From Terriglobia bacterium (GTDB lineage Bacteria; Acidobacteriota; Terriglobia; JAJPHL01), in contig JAJPHL010000032.1 in the NCBI GenBank assembly GCA_021325275.1, positions 229,082 to 285,251 of the forward strand: a DNA stretch of 56,170 bases, in the 5' to 3' direction. The notes beneath the pieces were generated by a model. It searched no databases and had not been told where the DNA came from. It was given only the letters and a program-made list of their open reading frames with translations. A program made the position numbers and the translations under genes. Of the stretch, positions 7,972 to 16,899 are shown piece after piece. Numbering within the stretch: position 1 is the first letter of the stretch; each line of letters opens with the position of its first letter.

Positions 7972-10608
7972 TTAAACGATCGCCGCGAGCAATTTCCCTT
8001 GATTGCCGCCGGCTTGTTGCGCGGCTTCCAACGCCATCTCCGCGCGGTTGATCAATTCCGTCACGCTGTCTACGGCGTCCGTCGCGGGATCGTGCACCGG
8101 CTCGACGACGCCCCAGGTGAACGGCGGCACGCGATCCTTCAGTTTCACGCTGCCGATGATGCGGCGCATTTTTTCCATCACCTGCAACCCGTCCGATCCT
8201 TTGGTGCCCGGCATCACGAGCGCGAGGGTTGTCGCATCGTAGCGAATCGCCATATCGTTTTGCCGCAGATGCGAGCTGATGGACAAGCCGGCCTCGTCGA
8301 CGAATTTGCGTACCGCTTCCTCGCCCGCTTCCCGCACCAGCGACGAGCCGCGGCCGAATTGCGCCAGCGCCACGCAAATCTCTCCGCCCTGCTGCTGCCA
8401 CCGCGTGACTTCCGCCAGCAAGCAATCGATGTACGCGCCGCGCATCAACATGCCGGTGCGTTCGTCGGTGACGGCGAGCGACTTCATCAAGCTGCGCAGC
8501 TTCACGTGCGACGCCGCCATCACCATTTGATCCGCGACGGCTTTCAGCACCATCACTTCGCTCGACCGCCACTTGCGCCGGCGATCGCATTGTTCAAGGA
8601 CGATCACGCCGATGTGCTGATCGCCTTCGATCAGCGGCAAGGCCAGCAGCGCTTGCACGCCCAGCGCCTTCACTACCGTTTGGTAGGGCTGCATTTTCGG
8701 CGACGACTCCGCGTCGTCGATGGCCTGCGGCGATCCGTCGGCGGAAATCTTCTGCAGCCCTTGAATCAACTTGACCAAGTTGAAGGCGTCGGATTGCTTT
8801 TGTCCCGTGGCGCAATATTCCAGCAGCACGGAAGGTGTTTTGCCCGGCACACACATCGCCGCGACGCACTTGCTCGCGTGCCACGTGCGTCCAATGTCGT
8901 TGACCGCGGCGAAGAGCACGCTTTTCACGTTGCCTTGGCGGAAAATGTTGCGCGTGATTTCGCTGGCGCGTCCGAAATCCACTTGCGAGTCGTCGCCGTC
9001 GGGCGTTTCAGCGGCGGGCGGCGCCTTCGCACCTGGCGCGGTTTTCACCACTTGAATGCCGGCGGTTTCGTAGAGCGACCGCAACTTTTCGTTGCGTTCT
9101 TCTTCGCCGGGGAAAAGTTTGTTGACGCGCTCCAGACGTTCCACCGCTTTGCTCTTCAATCCGTATTGAATGAAGATTTCCGCCTGCAGAATCAGGTCTT
9201 CCAGCACGTTGGCTTCGCGTTCCGGATCGACGGCCGCACCTTTTGCTTTCGCCGCGCCGGGGCCATCGTCGTCGCGAACCGAATCCCGCCAATCGTGTGT
9301 GGCGAGAGTAAATTCGTTGTCCGCGGCGTCGTCGCTGCCGGCGCCTGAAGCCGGGCCCGAGGATTCCGACGCCGCCGCGCGCGATGGCGCGGACCCGCCT
9401 TCACCAATCACGGCCGACAAAGCCTGATAACGCGCCGCGTCGATTTTGCCGCTCAGCGATTGCAGACGCCGGTGCGACTCGGGATCGTACGGATCGACGC
9501 GAGTCAGCCGATCGAGCGCGTCGGCGGCCGGCGCGTAGGCGCGTTCCGCAAAATACAGATCGAACAAGCGGGCGAGCGCCTTGGCCGTCTTTTGGTCTTC
9601 GCCCAGCTCGCCGTAAAACGCCACGAGAAACTCGATGTACGGCGGCCTGTTCGCCAGCGTCTCGGGAATCCTTTCGAGAAGCGGCGCGAGATCGCGCAGT
9701 TTCCCCGCGCGATACAACCCGACTTTCGCGCGCTCGAGCGCCGTGACCGCGAGATCCGCCTGGCCTGCTTCCAAATGTTTCTGCGCCACACGTACGAGCA
9801 ATCGCGCCGCCTCTGGACTTTGTTCCGCCATCGGCGCGAGCACCGCTTCCGCGGCACCCGCATCGCCCATCGCCAGGTATCCTTCGCCCAAGAGCCTCGC
9901 GGCGTCGGGCGATCCTCCAGCGTGCGGACGCAGCACGTCGACCGCGCGCTGCGGCTTGCCCGTTTCCAACAACAGTCCGGCGAGTTTGATCGCGATGGCG
10001 CGCTCGCCTCCGCTCACTTGATACGCGCGATCTACCAGCGGCAGCACGCTCTCCGCGCCGCCGCGCGATCCCGTTTGGCGGCGCTGAATATCGGCGGCGC
10101 GCAGGAACGCTTCGGCCGATTCGTCGGCGCGTCCCGCCTCGGCGGCGGTTTCTCCCAACAGACATTGCAGGTCGCCGTCGTTGAAATCGAGCGCCGCCAG
10201 CCGCTTGGTGGCTTCGTGCGCGCCGTTCAAATCTTTGGCGCGGCGAAATCCCTCGCAGGCCGCTTGATAAACCGACGCGGCTTCCTCGGGCTTCGATTTT
10301 TCGAGCAGCGCGGCAAACTCCATCATCTTCGCCGGCTCTTGCGGGCCGATCTTCAGAAGCTTGCGAAACACCAGCGTCGCTTTCGGCGCGTCGCCGCGTT
10401 CGCGCAGCCGCTCGAACAGGTAGACGTAACACTCTTGCCCTTTAGCGGCGAGTCCTTGGCGAAGATAAAGCTCCGCGACAATCTCCACCACGCTCTCGTT
10501 GTTGGGATCTTCGGCCAGCGCTAGCAGGTACTCCTGCACGGCTTCATCGAGCCGGCCGCGTTGGACCAGCTTTTCAGCCTTCTCGATGAACTTGGCGGAA
10601 TCGGGCAT
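7972..10608 (-). CDS. TPR protein with GAF and degenerate GGDEF domains
   Basis: 878 residues, no signal peptide. Residues 1-390 are TPR-type helical repeats (KAEKLVQRGRLDEAVQEYLL and later units). A Ser/Ala-rich linker follows, another TPR-like block at about 450-510, then a GAF-like domain at about 550-690, and a C-terminal GGDEF-like domain. The catalytic GGDEF loop is replaced by DATTL (residues 791-795, in the context RY-DATTL-ALVMPG), so diguanylate cyclase activity is unlikely; it may sense or scaffold. The N-terminal architecture resembles the 1000-residue protein at 27736. Confidence 0.8.
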   Translation of the reverse strand: MPDSAKFIEKAEKLVQRGRLDEAVQEYLLALAEDPNNESVVEIVAELYLRQGLAAKGQECYVYLFERLRERGDAPKATLVFRKLLKIGPQEPAKMMEFAALLEKSKPEEAASVYQAACEGFRRAKDLNGAHEATKRLAALDFNDGDLQCLLGETAAEAGRADESAEAFLRAADIQRRQTGSRGGAESVLPLVDRAYQVSGGERAIAIKLAGLLLETGKPQRAVDVLRPHAGGSPDAARLLGEGYLAMGDAGAAEAVLAPMAEQSPEAARLLVRVAQKHLEAGQADLAVTALERAKVGLYRAGKLRDLAPLLERIPETLANRPPYIEFLVAFYGELGEDQKTAKALARLFDLYFAERAYAPAADALDRLTRVDPYDPESHRRLQSLSGKIDAARYQALSAVIGEGGSAPSRAAASESSGPASGAGSDDAADNEFTLATHDWRDSVRDDDGPGAAKAKGAAVDPEREANVLEDLILQAEIFIQYGLKSKAVERLERVNKLFPGEEERNEKLRSLYETAGIQVVKTAPGAKAPPAAETPDGDDSQVDFGRASEITRNIFRQGNVKSVLFAAVNDIGRTWHASKCVAAMCVPGKTPSVLLEYCATGQKQSDAFNLVKLIQGLQKISADGSPQAIDDAESSPKMQPYQTVVKALGVQALLALPLIEGDQHIGVIVLEQCDRRRKWRSSEVMVLKAVADQMVMAASHVKLRSLMKSLAVTDERTGMLMRGAYIDCLLAEVTRWQQQGGEICVALAQFGRGSSLVREAGEEAVRKFVDEAGLSISSHLRQNDMAIRYDATTLALVMPGTKGSDGLQVMEKMRRIIGSVKLKDRVPPFTWGVVEPVHDPATDAVDSVTELINRAEMALEAAQQAGGNQGKLLAAIV

Positions 10609-10645
10609 GGCGGGAAGGAACAGTTTCCATTCTATAACGCGGCGG

Positions 10646-11557
10646 CTAGGGGCGTAGCACCACCTTCAGCATGCCGGCCTTAGCGGCTTCAGCCATCGCC
10701 TTGGGACCCTTCGATAACGGGAACTCCTCTGCCATCAGCGACGCCACTTCCACGCGACGCCGGCGCAGCAGCTCGAGCGCCGGAGCAAATCGGCCGCAGC
10801 GCGATCCAACCACTGTGATTTCGTTTACCACAAGCGGCGCGGCATCGAACTTCGCGGGTCCATGGTGCGTGGATTTCCATACGATTGTGCCGCGCGGACG
10901 CACGATGCGCACGGCGCGCGGCATACCTTCGGGGGATCCGGTCGCTTCGACTACGAGATCGAACGACGCGGACTTTACGGGATCTTTCTTGCCCTTTGGC
11001 CTGCCTATTAACTGCACGTCCGCACCCGCCGTGCGCAAGACTTGCGCCGCGAGCCGGCCGAGTTTGCCGGGACCAAGAACCGCCGCGCGTGTGCCCGCGC
11101 CTACCGGTATTTGGTCGAGAATCTCGCACGCGGCGGCTAAGGGTTCAGTGAAAAGCGCTTCCTCGTCGCTGACTTCCGGCGGCACTTCGTGCAGGTTTAC
11201 TTCCGGCAAAGAGAGCCACTCCGCGTGCGCGCCGGGATGGTTCACGATTCCCAGAACTTTGCGATTCGGACAATGGCGTCCCCAACCCTTGCGGCACCAT
11301 TCGCAATTGCGGCACGCCAAGTTGATTTCGCCGACCACGCGCTTGCCCAACCACGCGCTTCCCGTGGGACCCTCCACGCGGCCGACGAATTCGTGTCCGG
11401 GAATGCCTTTGAAATCGTAGTAGCCGCGCAGCAATTGCAAATCCGTCGAGCAGATCCCGCTGGCGATCACGCGCACGAGCGCGTATCCCTCCGCGACCGC
11501 GGGGAGGGGAACGCGCTTGAGTTTCGCGCGCTTATTTTCGAAGTGCAGCGCCTGCAT
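10646..11557 (-). CDS. Zinc-dependent alcohol dehydrogenase (MDR superfamily)
   Basis: 303 residues, short for the family. Catalytic zinc ligands C36 and H55-E56 (SGICSTDLQ, GHEFVGRV) and structural zinc cysteines C82, C85, C88 and C96 (CRNCEWCRKGWGRHC) are all present. The nucleotide fold has GPGKLG in place of the usual GxGxxG. It reduces or oxidises an alcohol/aldehyde or polyol; the substrate is unknown. It lies between a metallo-beta-lactamase-fold gene and the TPR-GAF gene with 28- and 37-bp gaps, and could be in the same transcript. Confidence 0.88.
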   Translation of the reverse strand: MQALHFENKRAKLKRVPLPAVAEGYALVRVIASGICSTDLQLLRGYYDFKGIPGHEFVGRVEGPTGSAWLGKRVVGEINLACRNCEWCRKGWGRHCPNRKVLGIVNHPGAHAEWLSLPEVNLHEVPPEVSDEEALFTEPLAAACEILDQIPVGAGTRAAVLGPGKLGRLAAQVLRTAGADVQLIGRPKGKKDPVKSASFDLVVEATGSPEGMPRAVRIVRPRGTIVWKSTHHGPAKFDAAPLVVNEITVVGSRCGRFAPALELLRRRRVEVASLMAEEFPLSKGPKAMAEAAKAGMLKVVLRP

Positions 11558-11585
11558 CGTTTAGTGTCCGCGGCCTACCCGGCCG

Positions 11586-12605
11586 CTAAGGAATCAAGCC
11601 CTTCGCTTCGTCGTAAGTCCGCTTCACGGCGACTTCATTTCCAAGCGGCGGCTGGAATCCCGCCAGGCCGTCCTTGTGTTTCGAAAGATCGAGCGACGCC
11701 TTCACTTCGTCGAACGACTTTCCTTCGTTAGCCATCTTGCGAACTTGGCCCACCATGTCGTCCATGAACGTAATCAGCCGCAACATTTGCGATTTTCCGG
11801 TTTGCACCGGGCCGTGGCCAGACACCAGCGTCTCGAAATCGAGATGCGATACGCCTTTCAGCGTGGCGGTCCACTCGGCCGGGAAGGAATCGCGATAATT
11901 CGGGATGCCGTTGGTGATCAAGTCGCCGGCGATGAGGATTTTTTCCTTCGGCAAATACGTCACGACGTCTCCCGCGGTGTGGCCGCGTCCAAAATAGAGC
12001 AATTGTATCTCGCGGTCGCCGCGATGCAGGATCATGCTGTGATCAAAGGTCAGTGTCGGCAGCGTGATCTGCATTTTCTGCAGTTCTGAAAGGTACAACT
12101 TGCGATCGGCGATTTCGGCCATGGCGCGCGTCTTCGCGGCGGCGTCGGTGAGCGCGGCGGCGGCTTGTTCGCGCCGTTGAATGTCGGCGGGCAGCGTGGC
12201 CAGCGAGTCCTTGATGCTGGGGATCGCCTTGGCGATGATGTCGCGGCGCGTGTTGACATGCGAAAGATACTCGACGTTGGGAAACGCGTTCACGTACGCT
12301 TCGTTCCCCTGCGTGTGATCGTTGTGCCAATGCGTGTTGACTACGTAGCGGATCGGTTTCGGTGTCAGTTTCTTCACTTCGGCCATCAATTCGGCGGCCA
12401 TCGACGGGCGATAATGAGTGTCGATGATCAACACGTCGTCTTTGTTGATAATCACCGCGCCGTTCGATCCCACAATATTGCCCGGTTTGACGATGACGGC
12501 GTAAACGCCGTCGCCGATCTTCTGAAGGTCGAAGTTAGTGGACGCGCAAGCGATCGCCGGCACCAGGAGTGTACCCAGCAGCACAAGCCAAGTTTGCTTT
12601 TTCAT
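11586..12605 (-). CDS. Secreted metallo-beta-lactamase-fold hydrolase
   Basis: 339 residues from ATG 12605 (MKKQTWLVLLGTLLVPAIAC), which gives a signal peptide and possibly a lipobox Cys at position 20. The zinc motif is THWHNDH (H92, H94, D96, H97), with later ligands GRGHTAGDVVTY, AGDLIT and SGHGPV. It resembles periplasmic SoxH-like or 'quinoprotein relay' MBL proteins as much as B-type lactamases, so antibiotic hydrolysis is not assumed. Divergent from the secreted gene at 12717 across 111 bp. Confidence 0.85.
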   Translation of the reverse strand: MKKQTWLVLLGTLLVPAIACASTNFDLQKIGDGVYAVIVKPGNIVGSNGAVIINKDDVLIIDTHYRPSMAAELMAEVKKLTPKPIRYVVNTHWHNDHTQGNEAYVNAFPNVEYLSHVNTRRDIIAKAIPSIKDSLATLPADIQRREQAAAALTDAAAKTRAMAEIADRKLYLSELQKMQITLPTLTFDHSMILHRGDREIQLLYFGRGHTAGDVVTYLPKEKILIAGDLITNGIPNYRDSFPAEWTATLKGVSHLDFETLVSGHGPVQTGKSQMLRLITFMDDMVGQVRKMANEGKSFDEVKASLDLSKHKDGLAGFQPPLGNEVAVKRTYDEAKGLIP

Positions 12606-12716
12606 CGAAAATGAGTAGAAAGGAAAACGGCGTCGCGTGTCAAGTAGTGAGTTTGCCGGCATTGGCGGGTACTGGGCAATTTGCAGGGATTCCCGCAACT
12701 GTGTTAGCGTCTTCCG

Positions 12717-13154
12717 ATGGTTCGATTCGTGGGGGCATTCGTGTTGATGACGCTGTCGGTGTGCACCGCGGCGGCACAAAACGCCCAACCGGTGGTGCCC
12801 GTACCGCTGCCGATACCCGCCGGTCCGCAAGTTCCATCGATGCTTTCTGCGACCGCCGCGCGCTGTCGCGTGACGCAAGCGCGCCGCGTGGGCTTGGAAG
12901 AACTCGTGAGAATGGAATGCGCGGAGAATCACCTGACCATGGAAGTGTGGATTCCTCCGCGAGAAAACGCGCCGTGGCTGGCGAAGGATTTGCCCGTTAC
13001 GGTGATTCCCATCATCATGGCGCCCGACGTTCGCGTGTCACCCGGACGCACGCCGCGCTCCGACTACAGCCGGCCCAAGCCGGTACATGTACAGGTGAGC
13101 GGCGGGAAACATCAAAAGGTCGTGGCGACGCTCGTTAGCCTGACTTTCTATTAA
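12717..13154 (+). CDS. Secreted protein of unknown function
   Basis: 145 residues with a clear signal peptide (MVRFVGAFVLMTLSVCTAAA). The mature part is Pro/Val-rich, then a strand-rich domain (NHLTMEVWIPPRENAPWL; KPVHVQVSGGKHQKVVATLV). Two Cys residues (in ARCRV and MECAE) could form a disulfide. No family recognised. It is divergently oriented to the secreted MBL protein. Confidence 0.6.
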   Translation: MVRFVGAFVLMTLSVCTAAAQNAQPVVPVPLPIPAGPQVPSMLSATAARCRVTQARRVGLEELVRMECAENHLTMEVWIPPRENAPWLAKDLPVTVIPIIMAPDVRVSPGRTPRSDYSRPKPVHVQVSGGKHQKVVATLVSLTFY

Positions 13155-13158
13155 ATTC

Positions 13159-13737
13159 TTACTCGTCGCTCTTTCGGATTCCCTCGTCGAAAACAGTTGG
13201 GCGTCCCGGCACCGTTGCAACGAGTTCGATCGTGTCACCCGCGCGCACTTCGCCCGGTTCGATCACCGCGACGTAAAATCCCCAGCAACGGCGCTCGATC
13301 ATCCAGCGAAGGGCCTGATTCGTTCCCAATTTCAGTCCGAGCTTGAAGCAGGGCAGTCGCGGCTTGGTGACTTCGAGCAGCGCGGAGCCGCAACGAAAGC
13401 GATCGCCGATGTGCACGGTTTTTTCGTTCACCGGATCGCCTGCCGTGCCGCCGATGTTTTCGATGGTGATGTTTTCTCCGAGCGTGCCCCACGGCAGAGA
13501 ATCGCGGCCGAGTTTTTCGGCCCACCACGGATAGTGTTCCGCCGGGTAAATGTAGACCGCCTTCGTCGGTCCCCCGTGCACCATCAGGTTGGCGATCGTG
13601 TCGCCGCGCACACCAAGTTGTTCCAGGTGGATCGGGCCGTCGACCGGTTCCTTGAAGATGCCGGTGCGAACAGGCTTCCCGTGATTGTCGAGATTCACGG
13701 GACGCCCGACGTTGCAGGAGATTATTTTGGCTTTCAT
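13159..13737 (-). CDS. MOSC-domain protein (YiiM-like)
   Basis: 192 residues from ATG 13737 (MKAKIISCNVGRPVN). Has the MOSC/YiiM pattern: HLEQLGVRGDTIANLMVHGG, KAVYIYPAEHYPWWAEKLG, WGTLGENITIENI and the Cys of KPRLPCFKLG, which typically contacts molybdenum or sulfur. Family members bind molybdenum cofactor, or reduce N-hydroxylated compounds such as 6-N-hydroxylaminopurine in E. coli. Its ATG overlaps the stop of a small ORF (ATGA). Convergent with 12717-13154. Confidence 0.88.
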   Translation of the reverse strand: MKAKIISCNVGRPVNLDNHGKPVRTGIFKEPVDGPIHLEQLGVRGDTIANLMVHGGPTKAVYIYPAEHYPWWAEKLGRDSLPWGTLGENITIENIGGTAGDPVNEKTVHIGDRFRCGSALLEVTKPRLPCFKLGLKLGTNQALRWMIERRCWGFYVAVIEPGEVRAGDTIELVATVPGRPTVFDEGIRKSDE

Positions 13738-13871
13738 GATGGCAGGTCGGCGAGCCAAACGTCGCCTTTCGGAAGTCCGTCGAGGGCATCCAGAACTTCC
13801 TGCTCGATTGCGCGTGACCGCAAGAGGTCTTGTGTCGTGTCTTCGAACCCAGCGGAAGATGCTCGTGCCAT
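13734..13871 (-). CDS. Small ORF upstream of the MOSC gene, doubtful
   Basis: 45 codons ending ATGA over the MOSC start; the C-terminal half reads SRAIEQEVLDALDGLPKG then DVWLADLPS, which has protein-like composition. The possible ATG at 13871 sits just outside the left arm of the inverted repeat. No family recognised. It may be a coupling leader peptide, a gene remnant, or chance. Confidence 0.25.
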   Translation of the reverse strand: MARASSAGFEDTTQDLLRSRAIEQEVLDALDGLPKGDVWLADLPS

Positions 13872-13875
13872 ATAT

Positions 13876-13975
13876 GGAGTGCGGCGGCTTGGCGCCGGCC
13901 CAGTTTCACGAAGTTTCAAACGATCGTGCGAGTCAAGCCTCGCGCGTCGAAAGCGGCGTCAAGCCGCCGCACTCC
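13876..13975. repeat. REP-like inverted repeat
   Basis: Arms 13876-13896 and 13955-13975 are 21 nt each with 20/21 complementarity (GGAGTGCGGCGGCTT...), separated by 58 nt and flanked by AT-rich bases. It resembles the dispersed palindromic elements seen in Acidobacteriota intergenic regions (from memory). Confidence 0.75.
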
Positions 13976-13978
13976 AAA

Positions 13979-15076
13979 TTATACGCTGCGGCTCGTCTCC
14001 GTCCGCCCTTTCCACTGACCTCCGCGGCCGCGCGCATGGCGGATCGCGGAATCGATTGTGGCGCCCATGTAGAATAGCGCGACCATCGGCAACAACGGCG
14101 CCCACAGAAGCGACCGCCCGTAGAATCGCAGCGCGCTCGAGTAGGCGATCGCCATCAGCGCCCACGCGATCCAGCCACCAAGGTGGCCGGTCGCCGCCAA
14201 GATGGGAGGCGCCAGATACACAAGCGCCAAGCCGGCGAGCGATCCCGCGAGGATCAGCCACGAGTAGCGAAGCTGCGTGAACGCGGTACGCGAGATCATC
14301 GCGCCGATTTCCCCGAAGGTCGCATATTCGCGGATGCTTTTGTTAGATCGCGTGGGTGCCAAAAAGATTCGTCCGCCCGATTTTCTTACTTCGCGCGCCA
14401 GGGAGCAATCGTCGATCAACTCGCCCTTGATACGCTCCAAACCTCCCGCGCGGCGAAGGGCTCCCGGGCGAATTAGCAGACATCCGCCTGCCGCGCCCGC
14501 TCCCCACGCCGGCGGATAGAGTAAGAAGAAAAAAAAGACAAACGCAGGGATCAGAGCGCGCTCGGCCCAGGAATTTTGCGCGAGCTCCACCATGAGAGAA
14601 ACAATGTCGTATCCGCCGGACTCCGCGCGCGCGACCAGTTGCGACACGCTCGACGGCGCGTGGACAATATCGGCGTCGGTGAACAGGTAGTAGTCGAACG
14701 GTCCCGCTGCCTCGGCGGCCAGGACGCCTTGTTGCATCGCCCAAACTTTGCCGGACCATCTTGACGGCAAGGCTGGCGCCGGCAAAATTGTGACGCCGTC
14801 GCGTGCAGCGATCTCGCCGGTTCCATCGGTCGAATGATCGTCAACGAGAAAAATCCGTAGTGGGCCGGGGAAATCTTGCGTTGCGAGCGAAGCGATCGCG
14901 CGACCGATCACAGCGGCTTCGTCGCGCGCCGGAATAATCACCGCCACGGATTTTTCGCGCAGACTATCTGTCGCAACGGGTTGCGGTTCGCGAAACAGCC
15001 AGAAAAATCCTCGGCCGAGGATCAAGTAAATCCAGATTCCTACGGTCAGCCAAGCGATGGAGTCCACCACGGTCAT
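13979..15076 (-). CDS. hpnB: HpnB-like glycosyltransferase family 2 membrane protein
   Basis: 365 residues from ATG 15076, which overlaps the TGA of glpD (ATGA). One N-terminal membrane segment (IAWLTVGIWIYLILG), a GT2 domain with VIIPARDEAAVIGRAI, FLVDDHSTDGTG, the DxD-type FTDADI and GELIDDCSLAREV, then several C-terminal membrane helices. This layout matches the hopene-associated glycosyltransferase HpnB. Glycosylation of a membrane lipid is inferred; no hopanoid synthesis genes are in the window, so the acceptor is unknown. Confidence 0.8.
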   Translation of the reverse strand: MTVVDSIAWLTVGIWIYLILGRGFFWLFREPQPVATDSLREKSVAVIIPARDEAAVIGRAIASLATQDFPGPLRIFLVDDHSTDGTGEIAARDGVTILPAPALPSRWSGKVWAMQQGVLAAEAAGPFDYYLFTDADIVHAPSSVSQLVARAESGGYDIVSLMVELAQNSWAERALIPAFVFFFFLLYPPAWGAGAAGGCLLIRPGALRRAGGLERIKGELIDDCSLAREVRKSGGRIFLAPTRSNKSIREYATFGEIGAMISRTAFTQLRYSWLILAGSLAGLALVYLAPPILAATGHLGGWIAWALMAIAYSSALRFYGRSLLWAPLLPMVALFYMGATIDSAIRHARGRGGQWKGRTETSRSV

Positions 15077-16557
15077 GAGAGTTGGTAGCCGCGCGCCAGT
15101 TCCGTGAACTGCGCGATCTGACCGCGCTGCCAAGTTTCGGAGCGGTTCAGTTCGCGCGCCAGAATCGCGGCGACTCTCGGGGCCATCCGCACCGCCGCTC
15201 TGGCGTTCAGGAAAAGCGCGCGCGTCCGGCGCGCCAGGCAATCTTCCACGGTGCGCGCCATTTCTTCGCGCACGGCGCGCACGATTTCGGCCTCGGTGTA
15301 AGGCAGCGCCGGATCAAGCTGCTCGCTCCACGACAAGTCGTCCCAGCGATGAATTGGCAGATCGGCTGTGACGCACGGACGCTCGTCGAGACGTCCCAAC
15401 ATCGCCGCTTGATTGACTCCGTCTTCCGCCATGCGGCGATAGGTCGTCCACTTGCCGCCGACAACGGTCAACAATCCCGATTGATCGATGTGAATAGTGT
15501 GATCGCGCGACAGCGCCGCCGTCGAGCCCGCTCCCGTCGCGACAAGTGGGCGAATTCCCGTGAACACCGCGAGCGCGTCCAAGCGGGTGGGTGCGCGGTG
15601 TAGATATTGCGCCGATGTCTCCAAGATGAATTCGATCTCCTCCTCTTGCGCGCGCGGCTCGGCCTCGGCTTCCGGCACCGGCGTGTCCGTCGTTCCCACC
15701 AGCGTGTGACCATTCCACGGGATCGCGAACATCACGCGGCCGTCGCGGGTGTGCGGAACCATGATCGCACTGTCGCCCTCGAGAAACGATCGATCGAAGA
15801 CCAGATGCACGCCTTGACTCGGGCGCATCAGCGGCGCGGCGGCGGGATCGAGCAGTCGTCGCACGCCGTCGGAAAACGCTCCGCTGCAATTCACGACGAC
15901 TCTCGCCGCGGAGCGCCATTCCGTTCTCGATTCCTCGTCGCGCACCATCACGCCGTTCACAAATCCGTCGTCGTCGCGCGTGAATCCCGTCACAGGCGCG
16001 TAATTCAACAGCGTCGCGCCTTGCGCCGCGGCTGTGAGCGCCAGATGCGTGAGCAGACGCGTGTCGTCGAACTGGCCGTCGAAGTAGACCACGCCGCCGC
16101 GCAATCCTTCGCGTTTGATCGTCGGCAGGCGCGCGACGGTTTCTTCAAGGGAGAGAAGCTGCGATGGGCCGAATCCATATTTCCCGGCGAGAAGATCGTA
16201 GAGTTTCAGCCCAAGTCCGTAGAACGGCGCTTCCCACCAATCGTAATTCGGCACGACGAACGCGAGATCGTGAACCAGGTGCGGCGCGTTTTGCCGGAGC
16301 AGACCGCGCTCACGCAGCGCTTCCATCACGAGAGAAATGTTGCCTTGTTCGAGATAACGGACGCCGCCGTGGATCAGCTTGGTGGATCGCGAGGAAGTCC
16401 CCTTGCCGAAATCGTGGCGTTCCAGGAGCAGCACTTCGTAGCCGCGCGACGCGGCGTCGAGGGCCATGCCCACGCCCGTGGCGCCTCCGCCGATAATCAC
16501 GATGTCCCAGGGAGATTCGCGCTCGACGGCGCGGCGAAGCATTTCCTCGCGATTCAC
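15073..16557 (-). CDS. glpD: FAD-dependent glycerol-3-phosphate dehydrogenase
   Basis: 494 residues with a GTG start. The FAD motif is DIVIIGGGATGVGMALDAA; then LLERHDFGKGTSSRSTKLIHGG, VRYLEQGNISLVMEAL and a C-terminal VVGGKWTTYRRMAEDGV, all diagnostic for the GlpA/GlpD family. It oxidises glycerol-3-phosphate to dihydroxyacetone phosphate at the membrane and feeds the quinone pool. No glpK or glpF is near. The GTG overlaps the PilZ TGA (GTGA), so translation is likely coupled. Confidence 0.93.
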   Translation of the reverse strand: MNREEMLRRAVERESPWDIVIIGGGATGVGMALDAASRGYEVLLLERHDFGKGTSSRSTKLIHGGVRYLEQGNISLVMEALRERGLLRQNAPHLVHDLAFVVPNYDWWEAPFYGLGLKLYDLLAGKYGFGPSQLLSLEETVARLPTIKREGLRGGVVYFDGQFDDTRLLTHLALTAAAQGATLLNYAPVTGFTRDDDGFVNGVMVRDEESRTEWRSAARVVVNCSGAFSDGVRRLLDPAAAPLMRPSQGVHLVFDRSFLEGDSAIMVPHTRDGRVMFAIPWNGHTLVGTTDTPVPEAEAEPRAQEEEIEFILETSAQYLHRAPTRLDALAVFTGIRPLVATGAGSTAALSRDHTIHIDQSGLLTVVGGKWTTYRRMAEDGVNQAAMLGRLDERPCVTADLPIHRWDDLSWSEQLDPALPYTEAEIVRAVREEMARTVEDCLARRTRALFLNARAAVRMAPRVAAILARELNRSETWQRGQIAQFTELARGYQLS

Positions 16558-16898
16558 GTGGTTACTGTAGCATCGGTTTCCGCAGCGAAGATCATCAGTT
16601 TCGGTCCGGTGAATTCCACGCCGATGTCGAAACCGCCGCTGTCGACCGCTCGCACGCGGACCACCTTGCCGGTGGTAAACAGCGGAGGAAACTCGCGTGC
16701 GGCAATGGGTGGACGCTCCACGACAATCTCGAGATCCGCGCCCATCGCCACTTCCTGGGGTGAGTGATACGCCAGGCCACCGCGGCTGACGTTCTGCGAT
16801 TCCACTTCCATGTCAAAGGGAATTCCGGACGTATCTTCGCCGCGCACGAAGACGTGCAGGCTCACTTGAAGGCGATGCGCGCGTTGTTGATGCTCCAT
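16554..16898 (-). CDS. PilZ-domain protein (putative c-di-GMP receptor)
   Basis: 114 residues, a single PilZ domain. The N-terminal arginine motif is QQRAHRLQVS and the second c-di-GMP motif is SQNVSRGGLAYH, close to the (D/N)xSxxG consensus; a strand-rich remainder ends GFDIGVEFTG. The protein probably binds c-di-GMP and acts through a partner. It is embedded between an MBL hydrolase (1-bp gap) and glpD (4-bp overlap), which is an unusual setting for a c-di-GMP receptor. Confidence 0.85.
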   Translation of the reverse strand: MEHQQRAHRLQVSLHVFVRGEDTSGIPFDMEVESQNVSRGGLAYHSPQEVAMGADLEIVVERPPIAAREFPPLFTTGKVVRVRAVDSGGFDIGVEFTGPKLMIFAAETDATVTT

Positions 16899-16899
16899 G

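Noticed and set aside
7943-8590. N-terminal extension of the 3-hydroxyacyl-CoA dehydrogenase frame
   Set aside because: Overlaps the TPR gene, Arg-rich; a proper start with ribosome site exists at 7942.
7969-9348. 459-codon plus-strand open frame
   Set aside because: Fully antisense to the TPR-GAF gene and rich in His/Arg/Phe with no domain pattern.
11586-12605. Calling this MBL protein a class B3 beta-lactamase
   Set aside because: The zinc motif alone does not show antibiotic hydrolysis; related periplasmic hydrolases have other roles.
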